A stretch of DNA of 64,000 bases from JAAEUB01 sp964550345 (lineage in GTDB: Bacteria > Pseudomonadota > Alphaproteobacteria > Rhodobacterales > Rhodobacteraceae), in contig CAZJYZ010000005.1 in assembly GCA_964550345.1 (NCBI GenBank), positions 33,167-97,166 of the forward strand, read 5' to 3'. The notes under the pieces were generated by a model that worked only from the letters and a program-made list of their open reading frames with translations, was not told where the DNA came from and ran no database searches. The position numbers and the translations under genes are program-made. Numbering within the stretch: the first letter of the stretch is position 1; each line of letters opens with the position of its first letter. Of this stretch, positions 62,115 through 64,000 are shown piece after piece.

Positions 62115-63500
62115 ATGGCAGATTATGATGTGATCATCATCGGTGGTGGCCCCGGCGGCTATGTCTGCGCCATTCGCTGCGCCCAGTTAGGGCTGAAAAC
62201 AGCCGTGGTAGAGGGGCGCGAAACCCTCGGCGGTACCTGCCTGAATGTCGGCTGTATCCCCTCAAAGGCGCTTTTGCATGCTAGCCATTCCTTGCATGAG
62301 GCCCAGCACAATTTTGCTCATATGGGTCTTAAGGGTAAAAGTCCCTCGGTCGATTGGAAGCAGATGCTGGCCTATAAGGACGAGGTCATAGGGCAAAACA
62401 CCAAGGGCATAGAATTTCTGTTTAAAAAGAATAAGATAGACTGGATAAAAGGATGGGCGACCATCCCTGCGCCCGGACAGGTCAAGGTTGGCAACGATAT
62501 GCACAATGCCGGGAATATCGTCATCGCGACGGGCTCTGAACCGGCTTCGCTGCCTGGTGTTGAAATTGACGAAAAAACCATTGTCACTTCCACAGGTGCT
62601 TTATCTCTGGGAAAAATCCCCAAGAAACTCGTTGTAATCGGTGCTGGTGTGATCGGGCTTGAAATGGGCTCGGTTTACGCGAGGTTGGGGGCCGAGGTCA
62701 CGGTAGTGGAATTCCTCGACAATATAACCCCCGGCATGGATGCCGGGTTGGCGAAAGCCTTCCAGAGGGCACTTAAAAAGCAGGGACTTACCTTCGTGCT
62801 CGGGGCTGCCGTGCAATCCGTTGAGAAACTGAAAACCAAGCTGAAAATTCACTATAAGCTGCGCAAAAATGACAGTGATGCGATACTTGAGGCTGATACT
62901 GTGCTGCTGGCCACCGGACGTAAACCATATATCGATGGACTTGGGCTTGAGACCTTAGGTGTTGAGATGACCGAGCGCGGCCAGATTGCCACCAATGGTT
63001 GGAAAACCAATATAAGTGGCATCTGGGCGATCGGGGATGTTATCGAAGGCCCCATGCTGGCCCACAAGGCCGAAGACGAAGGTATCGCGGTGGCAGAAAG
63101 CCTTGCCGGGCAGGCAGGGCATGTGAATTACGATGTCATTCCAGGCGTGGTCTACACGGCCCCAGAAGTTGCCTCGGTTGGTCAAACAGAAGAGGAGCTG
63201 AAAGCGGAAGGCCGTGCCTACAAGGTCGGCAAGTTCAGCTTCATGGCCAATGCTCGTGCCAAGGCGGTTTTCGCCGGCGAAGGATTTGTGAAAATCCTTG
63301 CAGATCAAAACACTGACCGGATTCTTGGGGTTCATATTCTCGGTCCGGCTGCGGGCGAGTTGATCCACGAAGCCTGTGTGGCGATGGAGTTTGGGGCTTC
63401 TGCTGAAGACCTCGCACGTACCTGCCACGCACATCCGACCTTTTCAGAAGGGGTGCGCGAGGCTGCCCTTGCCTGCGGGGACGGGGCCATTCACGCTTAA
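62115..63500 (+). CDS. lpd: Dihydrolipoamide dehydrogenase (E3)
   Basis: Reoxidises the lipoyl groups of the 2-oxoglutarate dehydrogenase complex. The 461-residue flavoprotein has the FAD motif IIGGGPGGYVCAIR, the redox disulfide C42-LNVG-C47 (GGTCLNVGCIPSK), the NAD motif VIGAGVIGLEMGSV, GIWAIGDVIEGPMLAHKA (in part) and the C-terminal active-site His-Glu in CHAHPTFSEG. ATG follows aaggagacc. Last gene of the suc operon, 83 bases behind sucB; that gap holds no gene. Confidence 0.96.
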   Translation: MADYDVIIIGGGPGGYVCAIRCAQLGLKTAVVEGRETLGGTCLNVGCIPSKALLHASHSLHEAQHNFAHMGLKGKSPSVDWKQMLAYKDEVIGQNTKGIEFLFKKNKIDWIKGWATIPAPGQVKVGNDMHNAGNIVIATGSEPASLPGVEIDEKTIVTSTGALSLGKIPKKLVVIGAGVIGLEMGSVYARLGAEVTVVEFLDNITPGMDAGLAKAFQRALKKQGLTFVLGAAVQSVEKLKTKLKIHYKLRKNDSDAILEADTVLLATGRKPYIDGLGLETLGVEMTERGQIATNGWKTNISGIWAIGDVIEGPMLAHKAEDEGIAVAESLAGQAGHVNYDVIPGVVYTAPEVASVGQTEEELKAEGRAYKVGKFSFMANARAKAVFAGEGFVKILADQNTDRILGVHILGPAAGELIHEACVAMEFGASAEDLARTCHAHPTFSEGVREAALACGDGAIHA

Positions 63501-63510
63501 ACGGCCTTCC

Positions 63511-63557
63511 CTTCATCTTGGAAAAATCCTTGGGGGTCAGGGGGTGAAACCCCCTGA
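63511..63557. repeat. 'cttcatcttgg' extragenic element, copy 4, with hairpin
   Basis: Begins CTTCATCTTGGAAAAATCC and ends in a perfect hairpin TCAGGGGG-TGAAA-CCCCCTGA (63537-63557). It lies 11 bases past the lpd stop and also downstream of the convergent purK, so it may help end both transcripts. A further small hairpin GCGCC-GCA-GGCGC lies just before the purK stop, near 63573-63585. Confidence 0.6.
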
Positions 63558-63585
63558 TCTCAGGAATAATGTGCGCCGCAGGCGC

Positions 63586-64000
63586 TCATTTTAAAGCCAC
63601 AACCCGGTTCACATGTCCCATTTTGCGCCCCGGTTTAACCTCGGCTTTGCCATATAGGTGTACTGCCGTGTCGGGTTGGCGGGCGATTTCCGGTATCCGG
63701 TCTACATCGCCGCCAATGAGGTTTTCCATAACCACGTCCGCATGACGTGCTCCACTGCTGATCGGCCATCCCGCCACCGCGCGGATATGCTGCTCAAACT
63801 GGTCAACGGTACAGCCGTTTTGGGTCCAGTGGCCGGAATTGTGCACGCGCGGGGCAATCTCGTTCACCACCAACCCGGCTGAAGTGACAAACAACTCCAC
63901 CCCCAGAACACCAACATAATCAAGCGCATTCAATATATTACTGGCTATGAGTACCGCATCGGTGCGCGCGGCTACACTCAGGTTGGCGGGCACTGTAGTG
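63586..64000 (-). CDS. purK: 5-(carboxyamino)imidazole ribonucleotide synthase, C-terminal part
   Basis: An ATP-grasp enzyme of purine biosynthesis that carboxylates AIR. Only about 137 C-terminal residues are in the window; the frame is open to the right edge, so the N terminus lies beyond 64000. The segments NALDYVGVLGVELFV, the metal-binding NEIAPRVHNSGHWT and FEQHIRAVAGWP are diagnostic of PurK. The stop is at 63586, convergent with lpd. Confidence 0.92.
   Translation of the reverse strand, partial: TTVPANLSVAARTDAVLIASNILNALDYVGVLGVELFVTSAGLVVNEIAPRVHNSGHWTQNGCTVDQFEQHIRAVAGWPISSGARHADVVMENLIGGDVDRIPEIARQPDTAVHLYGKAEVKPGRKMGHVNRVVALK

Noticed and set aside
1..64000. tRNA, rRNA, CRISPR array, insertion sequence or prophage
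   Set aside because: No cloverleaf, regular repeat-spacer array, transposase or integrase gene (other than the housekeeping xerC) was recognised.

Overview
The window looks like a chromosomal core region of a marine-type alphaproteobacterium of the order Rhodobacterales (Rhodobacter/Roseobacter lineage). The inference rests on a complete cbb3 oxidase locus with FNR-type boxes, a TCA-cycle supercluster that also carries ethylmalonyl-CoA-pathway genes (mch and mcl2) in an order I recall from Rhodobacter sphaeroides, a bacterial phosphatidylcholine synthase, a class II ribonucleotide reductase, and the short 'cttcatcttgg...aaata' extragenic repeats common in this group. I saw no CRISPR array, rRNA, tRNA, insertion sequence or prophage.

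Layout. 1-850: a one-haem lipoprotein cytochrome c and a small membrane protein. 850-2050: hairpin repeats and a frameshifted DUF4238 gene directly behind parE. 2064-12260: housekeeping and envelope genes (parE, truA, a ycjX-GNAT-ycjF overlap cluster, a HugZ-type protein, a large DUF2339 membrane protein, a group III truncated haemoglobin). 12500-22230: ileS, ogt, an EamA transporter, pcs, xerC, a DUF484 gene, a transaldolase-family gene and priA. 22277-28470: a YeeE/YedE sulphur transporter divergent from an MFS transporter, with an ATTC-N8-GAAT operator between them, then msrA, a DUF1489 gene and nrdJ. 28600-30000: a GFA protein and a tandem universal stress protein.

30080-39510 is the microaerobic respiration block. 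ccoNOQP and ccoGHIS are separated by a broken FadL-like porin gene, and FNR-type boxes lie ahead of ccoN, ccoG and the divergent usp gene. 39719-43603 holds a GDSL esterase divergent from a YbbA/YbbP-like ABC system. An AhpD-like protein and a GST follow.

45388-63500 is the TCA block. sdhCDAB and mcl2-nnrU-DUF1737-mch are on the minus strand. mdh, sucCD, an unknown exported-protein gene, sucAB and lpd are on the plus strand. Together they encode most of the oxidative half of the TCA cycle, plus the mesaconyl-CoA hydratase and malyl-CoA thioesterase steps that feed acetate-derived carbon into it. The window ends in the 3' part of purK.

Most interesting signals: (1) a tandem GTGATCACA operator shared by the sdhC and sucC promoter regions, pointing to an unidentified TCA-cycle regulator; (2) an unrecognised, A+T-richer secreted-protein gene inside the sucCDAB operon; (3) a SqrR/BigR-type persulfide-responsive operator at yeeE/MFS; (4) translational coupling of NnrU and DUF1737 genes between mcl2 and mch; (5) two disrupted genes (DUF4238 and FadL-like). 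I did not find a clear new multi-gene defence or mobile system.
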